Shown: positions 1 to 8,570 of the stretch, piece after piece
How positions within the stretch are numbered: the first letter of the stretch is position 1
How the letters are laid out: each line of letters starts with the position of its first letter
Source of the DNA: an uncultured Gardnerella sp.
GTDB lineage: Bacteria > Actinomycetota > Actinomycetes > Actinomycetales > Bifidobacteriaceae
NCBI GenBank assembly: GCA_947289115.1
Contig: CAMYPG010000008.1
Location: forward strand, 1-53,551
DNA: 53,551 nucleotides
Direction: 5' to 3'
Notes under the pieces: generated by a model
The model's database searches: none
Told to the model about the DNA's origin: nothing
What the model saw: the letters and a program-made list of their open reading frames with translations, nothing else
Translations under genes and position numbers: made by a program

Positions 1-46
1 AGATTCCTCTACGTCTCGTGGGCTCGGAGATGTGTATAAGAGACAG
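1..46. other. Residual Nextera sequencing adapter (not genomic)
   Basis: The first 46 bases are library adapter: a piece of the P7 side, an eight-base index TCCTCTAC (from memory the Nextera XT i7 index N712), the Read 2 primer sequence and the Tn5 mosaic end finishing in AAGAGACAG. Genomic sequence starts at base 47. The same block is present reverse-complemented at the other end of the contig. Any reading frame starting here (peptide MYKRQ...) is an artefact. Confidence 0.98.
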
Positions 47-86
47 GATAAGGATGAGGTCGGAGGTTCAAGTCCTCCCGGGCCCA
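47..86 (+). tRNA. tRNA-Ile(GAT), 3' part only
   Basis: Genomic sequence begins exactly at the anticodon GAT. The variable loop, the T arm (stem GGAGG/CCTCC around TTCAAGT) and the 3' acceptor strand CGGGCCC with discriminator A at 86 follow. The 5' half is lost because the contig starts here. CCA is not encoded (the next bases are CGA). The isoleucine GAT tRNA is followed by the alanine TGC tRNA, a pair common in bacteria. Confidence 0.88.
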
Positions 87-118
87 CGAAATTGAGCATT
101 TTGTTCTTTTTCTCCAAT

Positions 119-191
119 GGGGCTATGGCGCAGCTGGTAGCGCATCTGCTTTGCAAGCAGAGGGTCAGGAGTTCGAGTCTCCTTAGCTCCA
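119..191 (+). tRNA. tRNA-Ala(TGC)
   Basis: A complete cloverleaf is visible: acceptor GGGGCTA/TAGCTCC, anticodon stem TCTGC/GCAGA around loop TTTGCAA (anticodon TGC), T stem AGGAG/CTCCT around TTCGAGT, and discriminator A at 191. CCA is not encoded. It lies 32 bases after the partial tRNA-Ile and before a strong terminator, so the two are probably one transcript. Confidence 0.95.
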
Positions 192-197
192 CAAACA

Positions 198-229
198 GGG
201 TTTCTAGCCAATCGCTAGAAGCCCTTTTT
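198..229 (+). terminator. Intrinsic terminator of the tRNA-Ile/tRNA-Ala transcript
   Basis: A ten-base stem GGGTTTCTAG/CTAGAAGCCC (one G-U pair) with a seven-base loop is followed directly by TTTTT. It begins seven bases after the end of tRNA-Ala. No 23S rRNA follows, so the tRNA pair here is not inside a 16S-23S spacer. Confidence 0.88.
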
Positions 230-466
230 CATTCATGGGGTACGTATTGTGTTTTGTGCGTGTTCCTTGTGTTTGCGCGCATCTTGTTATATGAGAATGC
301 TTCTCATCAAGTCCGTTTGATAGACTAAATTTGTTAAGTCAATATAACCTCTTACGCCGTGTATTGAGTTTGCTGTTATAAATAGCTGCTCAATGGGTTA
401 ACAAGGCGTGAAATCGTGTGTTAGCAGCGTTTAGCGCAGTTAACCTGATCAGCGTAAGGAAAGTGT

Positions 467-2839
467 ATGCGTAAACTTTTATCGTATTGCCGTCGTGCTC
501 CTCAATTAGTAATAGTTTTAGTTTTATTCCCGTTTATTGCGGCGTTTTATTCTAGCAATCTGACTTTTATACTCGATTTTTGCAAAGCTATAAGCAAGAC
601 GTTAAATTACCTATTTTCATTGATAAATTTTGATTTTAATGTGCAAATAAGCCTTACAATCGGGCAAAGTATAATAACATGTTTAGTTTTATATACATGT
701 GTTAAGTCGCTTTTAAGTATGATTGATGATTTAATGCATGGCACACTTGGAATTGACTTGCTTGCGTTTGTTGCATTGCTTGCAACGCTTTGTATAGGCG
801 AATTTTGGGCAAGTTATTTGATTGTTGTAATGGTGTTTACAGGCGAAGCAATCGAAGACTTTGCGCAAGATGCAGCGCAGAAAAATCTATCTCTTTTAGT
901 AAATGCGTCTCCTCAAACCGCGCATTTAATGACACTTCCTGGAATAGTGTGCGGTGAATCTTGTGAGCAATGTGCTCTGCTTGATCATAGTCATTTTAGA
1001 AAAGTCAGCGATGAATCTTCGCTAGAGGCATTGCAAGAACATAAAGATTTTACTAGTTGTGAATCGTGTAAAAAATGTCACAATAACTCTAAAGAATGCC
1101 CAATATTGCAAGAGGTAAAGTCTTCTAGCCAATTACAAAGATACAAAACAGTTCCAGTTGAAGATCTAAAAATCGGCAATGTAATAGTTGTTCTTCCAGG
1201 AGAAACAGTTCCTGTAGACGGTGAGCTTTTAAGCGGTTCCGCTGTTCTAGACACAAGCGCAATAAATGGCGAGTCGCTTCCGCGTGAAGTGTTTGCTGGC
1301 GCGCAAGTGTTGTCTGGATGCGTAAATGGCGGTGTTGTGTTGATTATGCGCGTAACTAAGTTATCGCAAAATTCGCAATATCAAAAAATCATGAAGTTGG
1401 TTGAATCTGCAAGATCTTCTAAAGCTGCAGTAGTGCGATTTGCGGATATGCTTTCTGTGCCTTTTACTGTGCTTTCATTTGTTATTGCAGGCGTTGCTTG
1501 GGCTGCATCTGGTCAGGCTTTAAGATTTGCGCAAGTTTTGGTGCTAGCTACTCCTTGCCCGCTCTTGATAGCTGTTCCAGTGGCGTTTATGGCAGGAACA
1601 GGAAGACTTGCAAAACTTGGTATTGTGGTAAAAAGCCAAGATGTTTTAGAGCAGCTAAGCCGAGTAACAGATGTGTTCTTTGACAAAACGGGAACGCTTA
1701 CTGTTAAACAGCCTCAAGTTGTTAGAGTGGATTTAGCGAATCATCAAGATAGCGAAAATCAGGAAAATCAAGAAAATAGTGGGTTGCAAAATAGGATACT
1801 AATGTTTGCTGGTGTTCTGGAAACATACTCACAGCACATTCTTGCAGGAGGAATTGCAAAAGCTGGATCGGATCTTTGGCAAAACACGCATCCATCTGCC
1901 GTTCCGCAACTTCCAAGCGTGCGTGAATACCCAGTTATAAGCGGTGTTAAAGAAACTGCTGGTCAAGGTATATGCGCAAGTGTGGATGGCGTAAACGTTA
2001 GAGTAGGTCGCAAAAAATACGTTTTGCAGGCGTCAGCTGGCAATCCCGAGGATGAGTCGCAAGCAACCGAAGATAAAGCCAAACGTGCAAATGTAGAAAA
2101 TATATCAAAAATAGAAAGCAATTTTGAAGAGCTTTCTGCCGACGAAATGGCGACATACGTTTCTTTTGATGGCAAACTTGTTGGGCGAATCGTTCTAAAA
2201 GACGTGCCTCGAGAAAATGCAAAATCTACGATTCAAAAACTAAAGGAGTTTGGTGTTCGTTCAATAAGCATGCTTACTGGAGATGGTCTGCAAGCGGCTC
2301 AAACAATAGCAAAAAGCGTTGGAATCGAGCATGTGAAAGCGAATTTGCTTCCAGAAGACAAGCTTGAGTGCGTAAAACAGCACTATAAGAATACGGATAG
2401 TGTTAATGCGGATAATAAGTATTCGGAAGGTAGCACAAGCTTACTGAGCACGGATGCTTTCGACTTTTCTGGCGGAAAAACACAAAAATGTAGCATAACG
2501 ATGATGGTTGGAGATGGCGTAAACGATGCACCAGTTTTGGCTGCAGCAAACATTGGTGTGGCTTTGACTGATGGCACCGATACAGCGGCTTCGGAGTGCG
2601 CGCAAGTTGTGATTATGAACAACAACATTTATGCTGTAGCAAACGCTGTAAGTGTTGCAAAACACACGAAGCGTGTTATGGTTCAAGCTGTTATGTTGGG
2701 AATTGGATTAGCTGTTATAAGCATGATTGCGGCGGCTTTTGGGCTGATTCCTGCGGTTCTTGGAGCTATGATGCAAGAGATGATTGATGTTGTGTCAATT
2801 TTATGGGCGCTTACAGCGTTGAAAGGAAAGCGCGCGTAA
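467..2839 (+). CDS. Heavy-metal-translocating P-type ATPase with a cysteine-rich insert
   Basis: This 790-residue membrane ATPase moves a metal ion across the membrane using ATP. Visible motifs are the transmembrane metal site TPCP (about 362-365), the phosphorylation site DKTGT (Asp about 406) and the hinge GDGVNDAP (about 683). The A domain has NGES where TGES is usual. There is no N-terminal HMA (GMxCxxC) domain. Instead, between the second membrane hairpin and the A domain (about 161-220), there is an insert with seven cysteines (CxxxCxxC and CxxCxxCx6C) and two histidines. The nucleotide-binding region has QHILA where the HP motif is common. The start is the ATG after AAGGAAAG. The TPC signature resembles P1B ATPases of uncertain metal specificity, so zinc, cadmium, cobalt or manganese cannot be told apart. 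It appears monocistronic. Confidence 0.88.
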   Translation: MRKLLSYCRRAPQLVIVLVLFPFIAAFYSSNLTFILDFCKAISKTLNYLFSLINFDFNVQISLTIGQSIITCLVLYTCVKSLLSMIDDLMHGTLGIDLLAFVALLATLCIGEFWASYLIVVMVFTGEAIEDFAQDAAQKNLSLLVNASPQTAHLMTLPGIVCGESCEQCALLDHSHFRKVSDESSLEALQEHKDFTSCESCKKCHNNSKECPILQEVKSSSQLQRYKTVPVEDLKIGNVIVVLPGETVPVDGELLSGSAVLDTSAINGESLPREVFAGAQVLSGCVNGGVVLIMRVTKLSQNSQYQKIMKLVESARSSKAAVVRFADMLSVPFTVLSFVIAGVAWAASGQALRFAQVLVLATPCPLLIAVPVAFMAGTGRLAKLGIVVKSQDVLEQLSRVTDVFFDKTGTLTVKQPQVVRVDLANHQDSENQENQENSGLQNRILMFAGVLETYSQHILAGGIAKAGSDLWQNTHPSAVPQLPSVREYPVISGVKETAGQGICASVDGVNVRVGRKKYVLQASAGNPEDESQATEDKAKRANVENISKIESNFEELSADEMATYVSFDGKLVGRIVLKDVPRENAKSTIQKLKEFGVRSISMLTGDGLQAAQTIAKSVGIEHVKANLLPEDKLECVKQHYKNTDSVNADNKYSEGSTSLLSTDAFDFSGGKTQKCSITMMVGDGVNDAPVLAAANIGVALTDGTDTAASECAQVVIMNNNIYAVANAVSVAKHTKRVMVQAVMLGIGLAVISMIAAAFGLIPAVLGAMMQEMIDVVSILWALTALKGKRA

Positions 2840-3050
2840 GAGTAAATGTGCATATGTGCATAAGTCACAAGTTACAAGCACGCATAAGCAAAATGTATAT
2901 AAGTGACAATATTCACTTTGGTCTTTTCTTGAATGAGTCAAGGCGCTAGTCTAAGTAGTGGAGCATTTAAGGAAGCGACTTATAAAACAGTTTACAAAAG
3001 AGTTCAAAAATGCTTAAGAATGCTTGAAATACTCAATATGGGGAAATTTT

Positions 3051-4532
3051 ATGGAAACGAATTATAATGCGGATGCGAGCGAATTGCGAATCGCAGTTAT
3101 TGGCGCGGGGCCTGCTGGAATATACTCGTCAGATATTTTTCTTCGTCAGCTTAAAAAATTGGGTGACGAAATGGGATTAGGTACGAGCGCTAGAATCGAT
3201 TTATTTGAAAAACTACCAGTTCCATTCGGGCTGGTTCGATATGGAGTTGCGCCAGACCATCCGAGCATAAAATTCATTGCAGATGCTTTGGCTAAAACGC
3301 TTGATAATCCAAATATTCACTTGTATGCGAATGTTGAATTTGGCAAAGATATTACGCTAGAAGATTTATTGCCTCGCTACGATGCAATTCTGTTTGCTAC
3401 GGGCGCTGTAGAAGATAAGCCGCTTAGTATTCCAGGAGCATCGTTAAACGGCGTGTATGGCGCTGCAAAATTTGTGGAATGGTACGACGGATATCCTACC
3501 AGTGAGCGCACGTGGCCGCTTGATGCAAGCGAAGTGGCTGTTATTGGTGGCGGAAACGTTGCTATGGATGTTGCGCGCGAGCTTTTGCGAGACGCGAATT
3601 ATCTTAGAGAACACACGGACATTTCCGACGACGTTTACAATGGTTTGCTTAAAAACCAGGCTAAAACATTGCACTTGTTTATTCGACGAGGCGTTGCTCA
3701 AGCTAAATTCTCTGTGCAAGAATTGCGCGAGATGGAAAAGCTTTCTGGCGTGCAAATAGTTGTAAATGAAAACGATTTTGACTTGGATGACGAAACGATT
3801 GATGTTGCTGGAAAAGACAAATTGACTCGTCAAATGGTAGAAGAACTTTTTGCTATACGCGATTTGAGCGAAGATATGGAAGATAGTGGAAACGTTGACT
3901 TTGAAGGCAATCCTGCAAATCGACGCTATATTATTCACTTCAATTCTGATCCAGTTGAAATTCTGGGAGAAGATGGGCGAGTGTGCGCTATTCGAGTAGA
4001 GCGTACAGTTACAAGCGCGGACGGGAAAATGACTCGTACTGGAGAGTTTGAAGAATACCCTGTTCAAGCGGTTTACCATGCGATTGGATATAAGCCTGCT
4101 AAGGTTTCTGGCGTTGCTTACGATGAGAACAAAACTCTTCTTGCGAATAAAGATGGTCGCATAGTAACTGATCCAGATGGTGATGTTGTGCGTCCACGCT
4201 TGTATGCAACTGGCTGGGCTAAGCGAGGACCTGTTGGATTAATTGGTTCCACAAAGTCAGACGCTTTGCAAATAGTGGCAAATATGTTGGAAGATTTATC
4301 AAAAAGCTCGCTCGAAGAATGTGAATCCGCACTTCCTGGCAGATTGGCAATAGATAGAGAGCCTAAATCTATCGAAAATCTTCTCGCTTCCAGAGGCGTG
4401 GATGTAGTTGATTTTGATGGGTGGAAAAGAGTTGACGATTTTGAAGTTGAATCTGGTATGGCAGAAAATCGCGCTCGCAAAAAAGTTGTATCTAAGCAAA
4501 TGCTTATAGATATAGCGAATCATCAACAATAG
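3051..4532 (+). CDS. Ferredoxin/adrenodoxin-type NADP+ reductase (FprA-like)
   Basis: An FAD- and NADPH-dependent reductase of 493 residues, of the type that passes electrons between NADPH and ferredoxin. The FAD Rossmann motif GAGPAG lies at about residues 18-23, the family segment around FGLVRYGVAPDHP follows, the NADPH-binding GGGNVAMD motif is at about 166, and a C-terminal AxGWAKRGPxGLIG segment completes FAD binding. The length fits the actinobacterial FprA family. I chose ATG 3051 because GGGGA lies just upstream; an in-frame TTG at 3024 lacks this. It stands alone, ahead of a hairpin. The physiological ferredoxin partner is not in this window. Confidence 0.88.
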   Translation: METNYNADASELRIAVIGAGPAGIYSSDIFLRQLKKLGDEMGLGTSARIDLFEKLPVPFGLVRYGVAPDHPSIKFIADALAKTLDNPNIHLYANVEFGKDITLEDLLPRYDAILFATGAVEDKPLSIPGASLNGVYGAAKFVEWYDGYPTSERTWPLDASEVAVIGGGNVAMDVARELLRDANYLREHTDISDDVYNGLLKNQAKTLHLFIRRGVAQAKFSVQELREMEKLSGVQIVVNENDFDLDDETIDVAGKDKLTRQMVEELFAIRDLSEDMEDSGNVDFEGNPANRRYIIHFNSDPVEILGEDGRVCAIRVERTVTSADGKMTRTGEFEEYPVQAVYHAIGYKPAKVSGVAYDENKTLLANKDGRIVTDPDGDVVRPRLYATGWAKRGPVGLIGSTKSDALQIVANMLEDLSKSSLEECESALPGRLAIDREPKSIENLLASRGVDVVDFDGWKRVDDFEVESGMAENRARKKVVSKQMLIDIANHQQ

Positions 4533-4545
4533 TTTGTTAATTTTT

Positions 4546-4592
4546 AGTGGTCGCTTACGTTATGCACATTTGCAAAACGTTTAGTGACCACT
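4546..4592. terminator. Hairpin after the FprA-like gene
   Basis: Arms AGTGGTC and GACCACT with an inner pair ACGTT/AACGT form a long interrupted hairpin 14 bases after the stop codon. There is only a weak T tract (CTTGTT) downstream, so it could be a terminator in the forward direction or simply an mRNA 3'-end hairpin. Confidence 0.5.
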
Positions 4593-4708
4593 TGTTAACA
4601 GATTATAAATCTTAAATACACTAATTAGCATTAATCTTAAACATATTAATTATAAATATACAGTTTTCATTCAGCAAAATTACAGTTCCGATTATTAGAA
4701 TCGTAAAC

Positions 4709-5782
4709 ATGTTCAGCAATATAGGAATGCGATGCCGCAATTATCTGAAAACAGCAGCACTGTTCTCAGTAATCTGGTTGATTCTTGCCTTAATTTGGGC
4801 TGCCTGTGGATTGCGCTTACCTATGCTGATTTGGTTTGTAGTTTTAGGAATAATTCTCAGTGTGTGCGCGTATTGGCTTTCTGGCAAGCTCGCAATTCGC
4901 ATGGTGAATGCTATAGAAGTCAGTGAAGATGAAGAGCCAGTCTTGTATGGTATTGTTCGCGAGATTTCTGCGAGAATCGAAAGACCGATGCCGCATCTTT
5001 ACGTTGCTCCAATGGATAGTCCTAATGTTTTTGCAATTGGTCGCAGTGAAAGACATGCTGTTATTTGTTGTACGCGTGGACTCTTAAACATTCTAAATGA
5101 GCGTGAGTTGCGTGGAGTTGTAAGTCATGAGCTGATTCATATTTATAATCATGATATTTTGAATTCCACTATTGCTTCAGCTATTGCGACAATTATGACT
5201 TATGTTGGCTATGTTCTTACGTATTCCAAAAAGAAGCATACTGCTGATAGTGAGTTTGCTGTTAGATCAGAATCTTCTAAAAGCCGTTGCCCAGTGTTAA
5301 AGATTGTTGGTCAAGTTTTAAATGTGATTTTTGTGCCAGTTGGAGCATTGATGATTAAGCTGGTGGTTTCTAGAAGACGCGAATTTGACGCAGATAAAAG
5401 CGCTGGAATGCTTACGGGAGATCCTGCAGCTTTGGCTTCTGCTCTAAATAAAATTTCTTACGGTGCAAAAATACATGAGATGAGTAGAGCCGCTGGATTG
5501 CAGGCAATGTCTTCGCTGATGATTGTAAATCCATTTGAAGATGATAAATCAAAATTATTGAAGATGTTTTCTCATCAGTCAGCTGTTAAAGAGCGAGTTA
5601 ACTTCTTGAGACTAATGGCTAAGTCGCAAGAGGATAATGCTGAGTATTCTGGGTATGCGGAAATGTCTTATGAAAGTGAAGCTGCTGCAAGACCAGATGA
5701 ATTTGATAAGTCTGAATCTGTATTCAACATCCGATATGGGAGAAGATTTCCTAGTGGAGTTGTAGCCGTAAGCGGAGCATGA
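4709..5782 (+). CDS. htpX: Zinc metalloprotease HtpX (family M48)
   Basis: A membrane-bound quality-control protease that cleaves damaged or misfolded membrane proteins. Two hydrophobic segments lie near residues 13-32 and 36-56. The zinc site HELIH is at residues 140-144, followed by two more membrane segments (about 155-175 and 205-225). The third zinc ligand is in RREFDAD just after. At 357 residues it is longer than the usual ~290-300, through a polar C-terminal tail. The start ATG 4709 has no clear Shine-Dalgarno sequence. It is followed by tRNA-Gly and appears to be transcribed alone. Confidence 0.93.
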   Translation: MFSNIGMRCRNYLKTAALFSVIWLILALIWAACGLRLPMLIWFVVLGIILSVCAYWLSGKLAIRMVNAIEVSEDEEPVLYGIVREISARIERPMPHLYVAPMDSPNVFAIGRSERHAVICCTRGLLNILNERELRGVVSHELIHIYNHDILNSTIASAIATIMTYVGYVLTYSKKKHTADSEFAVRSESSKSRCPVLKIVGQVLNVIFVPVGALMIKLVVSRRREFDADKSAGMLTGDPAALASALNKISYGAKIHEMSRAAGLQAMSSLMIVNPFEDDKSKLLKMFSHQSAVKERVNFLRLMAKSQEDNAEYSGYAEMSYESEAAARPDEFDKSESVFNIRYGRRFPSGVVAVSGA

Positions 5783-5856
5783 TATCCTTATATGGTTTGT
5801 TGTCTAGATTGATTAATCGAGTCATTTGAAGGTATTAATCGCCAGCAGCCGAACAT

Positions 5857-5930
5857 GCGGACATAGTTCATCGGTAGAATGGAAGCTTCCCAAGCTTCAG
5901 AGGCGGGTTCGATTCCCGTTGTCCGCTCCA
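5857..5930 (+). tRNA. tRNA-Gly(CCC)
   Basis: Cloverleaf with acceptor GCGGACA/TGTCCGC, anticodon stem GAAGC/GCTTC around TTCCCAA (anticodon CCC), T arm GCGGG/CCCGT around TTCGATT, and discriminator T at 5927. Here CCA is encoded at 5928-5930, unlike tRNA-Ala and tRNA-Ile at the left end. Confidence 0.94.
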
Positions 5931-6111
5931 TGTGGGGAGAGCTGATATATCAACGTTCTTCGCCTGTTATTACACCTTAAAAATAGTCTAAATGTGAAAA
6001 TAATGTGCAAAATTCTGTGATTTTTTTTTAATATTGACACGAAAATCTTAGTTAAATTAGAATTATATTGAATCCGCTATGGAAGAGGATTTAATTGGTC
6101 AGGAGGGTTTT

Positions 6112-6420
6112 ATGTTAGATATGTTGTTTGCACTTGTTGCTGTTGCATCAATGTTAATAGGCTTGGTTCTATCTGTAATTTTATGGGTTAAAAGCAGCAA
6201 ATCAGCTAAAGAGTTGTATAAAGATGCGTACTCATATGCAATTATTGATGTTGTATTAGGCGTATTGTCGTATATTTCTTATGCTGCGACTATCAATTCC
6301 GTAGATGTTGATGTGCGTGAATTCTACACAAATTATTTCACGGCGCCATTGATTGTTCTTGCTGTTCTTGTTGTAAGTATTGCTGCTATAACTTTTGCTA
6401 AGTCTAGAAAAATAGCATAA
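6112..6420 (+). CDS. Small three-helix membrane protein, unknown function
   Basis: A 102-residue protein that I do not recognise. It has three hydrophobic stretches (about residues 2-25, 39-60 and 78-98), separated by a short lysine-rich cytoplasmic-type loop (KSSKSAKELYKD) and an acidic, tyrosine-rich loop (DVDVREFYTNY). I chose ATG 6112 because AGGAGG lies five bases upstream; an ATG at 6079 in the same frame has no such site. It follows tRNA-Gly and an AT-rich spacer and faces the convergent lipase-like gene. It has no recognisable catalytic motif. Confidence 0.7.
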   Translation: MLDMLFALVAVASMLIGLVLSVILWVKSSKSAKELYKDAYSYAIIDVVLGVLSYISYAATINSVDVDVREFYTNYFTAPLIVLAVLVVSIAAITFAKSRKIA

Positions 6421-6797
6421 ATCGTAGTTTTTGTGTATACAAGTTCTTATAAGCATGCTGTGGGAATGCGATGCGTTTGAGTGAATATTGCATAAGTTTT
6501 ATATTGAAGAAAGTTTTAGTTTGGTCTTATCTGGATGCTGGAATACTAGACAATAGTTCAGCTCGCCTGAGTCTTCTCGGTGTGGGATGATTTTCTTTCT
6601 CCACTAGGATGTTCTTGTGCCAGATAAAATCTTTGTGAAATAACCCAGAATAGTTGGATTAATCAATATAAAAAGCGCTGACTTATTTATGCGTTAATAC
6701 ACATTTTGTAAGTCAGCGTTTAGTTTATTGTTAGTAAATTACACGAACCAGTTACCTATTGCTAATTACAAATCACTAATTAACAATTAGCAATAAA
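6421..6797. other. Noncoding spacer with a possible decayed gene fragment
   Basis: A 377-base spacer between convergent genes. It holds an 8-bp inverted repeat TTATCTGG (6527-6534) and CCAGATAA (6620-6627). Read on the minus strand, the part between about 6660 and 6499 gives a protein-like stretch (REDSGELNYCLVFQHPDK) interrupted upstream by a stop codon. This could be the remnant of a gene or chance. The right part holds the terminator at 6674-6720. Confidence 0.4.
6674..6720 (-). terminator. Terminator of the lipase-like gene
   Basis: A 12-bp stem AGCGCTGACTTA/TAAGTCAGCGTT with a 23-base loop, preceded on the plus strand by AAAA, which is the U tract when read on the minus strand. It lies about 80 bases beyond the stop of the minus-strand lipase-like gene. 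Confidence 0.7.
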
Positions 6798-7988
6798 TTA
6801 GAACGTGCGAACATTGTAGAAATTATTAAGCTCTTCCATCCAACGCCCAGTACCAGATATATCTCCTCTAGTTCCTACGGTAAACCCTGGGAAATTGTTC
6901 ATTCGTGGTTCAAAGTAGCTTCGAGAGCCATGCCCTTCTGCAGAATTGCCAACACTTATAGCTCCTGCAAAATTGCCGACAGAACGAATAACTCTGTCGT
7001 TGTCTACTTTGTAATGAACAGCATAACCTTCGCGAGTCAGACGATTCCCTGCGTTTGCTGCAGTGCGAAGCCAACGGTTGAAGATATTTCCCCAAATTTG
7101 AGGAGCATTGAAAGTGTAGATTTTCTTAAGCCAAGAATATCCTTTACCGTCTGCACGAATCAAAGCTCGTTGAGCCAAATAGCCTCCAAGAGAATGACCA
7201 GTAATATATAGATTATTTACAGTGTGTTCTCTGCCATAACGCTCAATAAGTTGTTCAACATCGTAAGCCTGATCTGGATTGCGACCTACAGCTATTGCAA
7301 GATCATCGTCATAATCATTAAATTGAGAAGTTCCACGAATTGCAAGAACTTGAACAGTTCCTTGCTCTAAGAACGGATAAGGACTTACATTTTCAAACAA
7401 GACAGCGTCAAAACCACCCCTATTGTGGTAGGTTTCTTTAACTTTCCAGAACGGGGCTATCTCATTGTGCATAAGATGATATTCATTGCGGTTCTTATAA
7501 ATGTCATGAAGTGGTTTAGTGTAATCAAGAACCTTGTTTATATAACTATCATCGCGATAAGAAAGTTCAGAAAATAGCGTCATATCTCGTGGGCTTATAT
7601 CCCATCTGCGAGGATTGCTGTCTTGATTATCTGGAATACCATCGCCATCGGTGTCATTCATCATAGGGTGAGAATTGTACCCATAATAAGTTTTACCGTT
7701 TTTAGTATAAGTGTAAATTTCTTGTCTATTAGTTAAGCCGTCGCCATCTAAATCAGCATTTGGGTCTAAAGGCTTTTTATGATACAAAGCCATGTCTAAA
7801 GCTCCGGGAAGCTCCAGCTTTATATCTCCATTTGAAATCTGTTTAGCTGTTTTCTCTGTAAGAGGAGTGTGTCTTTCTGTAAGCTGCTCGTTTTGAGTAT
7901 ATGCCATCGCTGGTGTAGTGATGCTTAACATGCTTAGCATAAGACACAGGCTTGCAGATAAGCCTATTAGTTTGAAGCTTTTCTTCAT
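6798..7988 (-). CDS. Secreted lipase-like alpha/beta hydrolase with calcium-binding repeats
   Basis: A 396-residue exported hydrolase. It begins with a classic signal peptide (MKKS, a hydrophobic core rich in Leu/Ser, then PAMA-YT). Residues about 70-125 carry two acidic repeats (DLDGDGLTNRQE and DTDGDGIPDNQD) like those of thrombospondin type 3 or dockerin calcium-binding loops. The hydrolase domain has the nucleophile elbow GHSLGG, a likely catalytic Asp in KVDNDRV and His in EGHGSRSYF, as in class 3 lipases. The start at 7988 follows AGGAGG by five bases and removes an unlikely seven-residue extension. It is divergent from the sialic-acid operon at 8571. The substrate is unknown; lipid, ester or phospholipid are possible. 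Confidence 0.8.
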   Translation of the reverse strand: MKKSFKLIGLSASLCLMLSMLSITTPAMAYTQNEQLTERHTPLTEKTAKQISNGDIKLELPGALDMALYHKKPLDPNADLDGDGLTNRQEIYTYTKNGKTYYGYNSHPMMNDTDGDGIPDNQDSNPRRWDISPRDMTLFSELSYRDDSYINKVLDYTKPLHDIYKNRNEYHLMHNEIAPFWKVKETYHNRGGFDAVLFENVSPYPFLEQGTVQVLAIRGTSQFNDYDDDLAIAVGRNPDQAYDVEQLIERYGREHTVNNLYITGHSLGGYLAQRALIRADGKGYSWLKKIYTFNAPQIWGNIFNRWLRTAANAGNRLTREGYAVHYKVDNDRVIRSVGNFAGAISVGNSAEGHGSRSYFEPRMNNFPGFTVGTRGDISGTGRWMEELNNFYNVRTF

Positions 7989-8437
7989 GATTCCTCCTAC
8001 TTTTGTCATTTATTTTGGGAATTAACCCGAATTAACTCGTTTTGTGAATTAATCCTTTGTTTTTTACTATCTTGTTAGCGCGTTTTACGCTTAAAAGCTA
8101 CAAATAGCAAGTTATGTAAACTGCACCTTCGCTTAATTACAATTACAGTAATGCTTAATTTTCTTCAATAACTCTCTGCAATCAACTTTGACGATATGAG
8201 TTCGATTAAGAAAATCCTAGATGCTGCTAAGTGTTCTTATATGCTCAAATCCGCGCTTGATGTGCACAAATCTACGCTTGTATTGGTGTAGCTTATATGA
8301 CCATGCTACAGCATTAATCAATTAAATACATCATTAATTAGCATAAAATAAGTGAAAATTGTTGCGTTAATGTTGTTATGACTTTATTACATTAAGCTGC
8401 TTTAGTTTGAAAACAATTTAGTCGCAAGTACAAAGAT

Positions 8438-8455
8438 TTATCAGACGTCTGACGA
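8438..8455 (+). promoter_or_regulatory. Candidate NanR operator upstream of the nanK/nanE operon
   Basis: TTATCAGACGTCTGACGA contains two overlapping FadR-type boxes that share ACGT: ACGTCTGACGA on the plus strand and ACGTCTGATAA on the minus strand. The core is the perfect palindrome TCAGACGTCTGA. Near-identical 18-base arrangements occur at 14560-14577, 14716-14733 and 27814-27831, each ahead of a sialic-acid gene. FadR-family GntR proteins are known to bind GT-N-AC type cores, which fits the two GntR genes in the region. Confidence 0.72.
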
Positions 8456-8484
8456 ATTGTAGTGATATTGGTGTAATCTACGAA

Positions 8485-8544
8485 TCAAAAGACGAGTCAA
8501 AAGACGAGTCAAAATACAAGTCGAAAGATAAGTCAAAAGATAAA
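8485..8544 (+). repeat. Five tandem 12-bp units in the nan operon leader
   Basis: Five units of the pattern TCAAAAGACGAG run head to tail. The first two are identical and the last three drift (TCAAAATACAAG, TCGAAAGATAAG, TCAAAAGATAAA). They lie between the operator and the ribosome binding site of the gene at 8571. The frame they could encode has no start codon and is not in phase with the gene, so this is a noncoding repeat that could vary in copy number. Confidence 0.88.
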
Positions 8545-8570
8545 TCAGCGACGATTTCAAGGAGGATATC

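Larger units (their letters stand above)
7989..8570. other. Divergent intergenic region between the lipase-like gene and the nan operon
   Basis: About 580 AT-rich bases without a gene. It must contain the promoter of the minus-strand lipase-like gene (left part) and that of the nan operon (right part). The right part holds the 18-bp operator at 8438-8455 and a 12-bp tandem repeat at 8485-8544, then a Shine-Dalgarno AAGGAGG before 8571. I see nothing definite in 8000-8430. Confidence 0.7.

Noticed and set aside
3444..4079. 211-codon minus-strand ORF inside the FprA-like gene
   Set aside because: It has no start signal or recognisable domain and is antisense to a well-supported gene.
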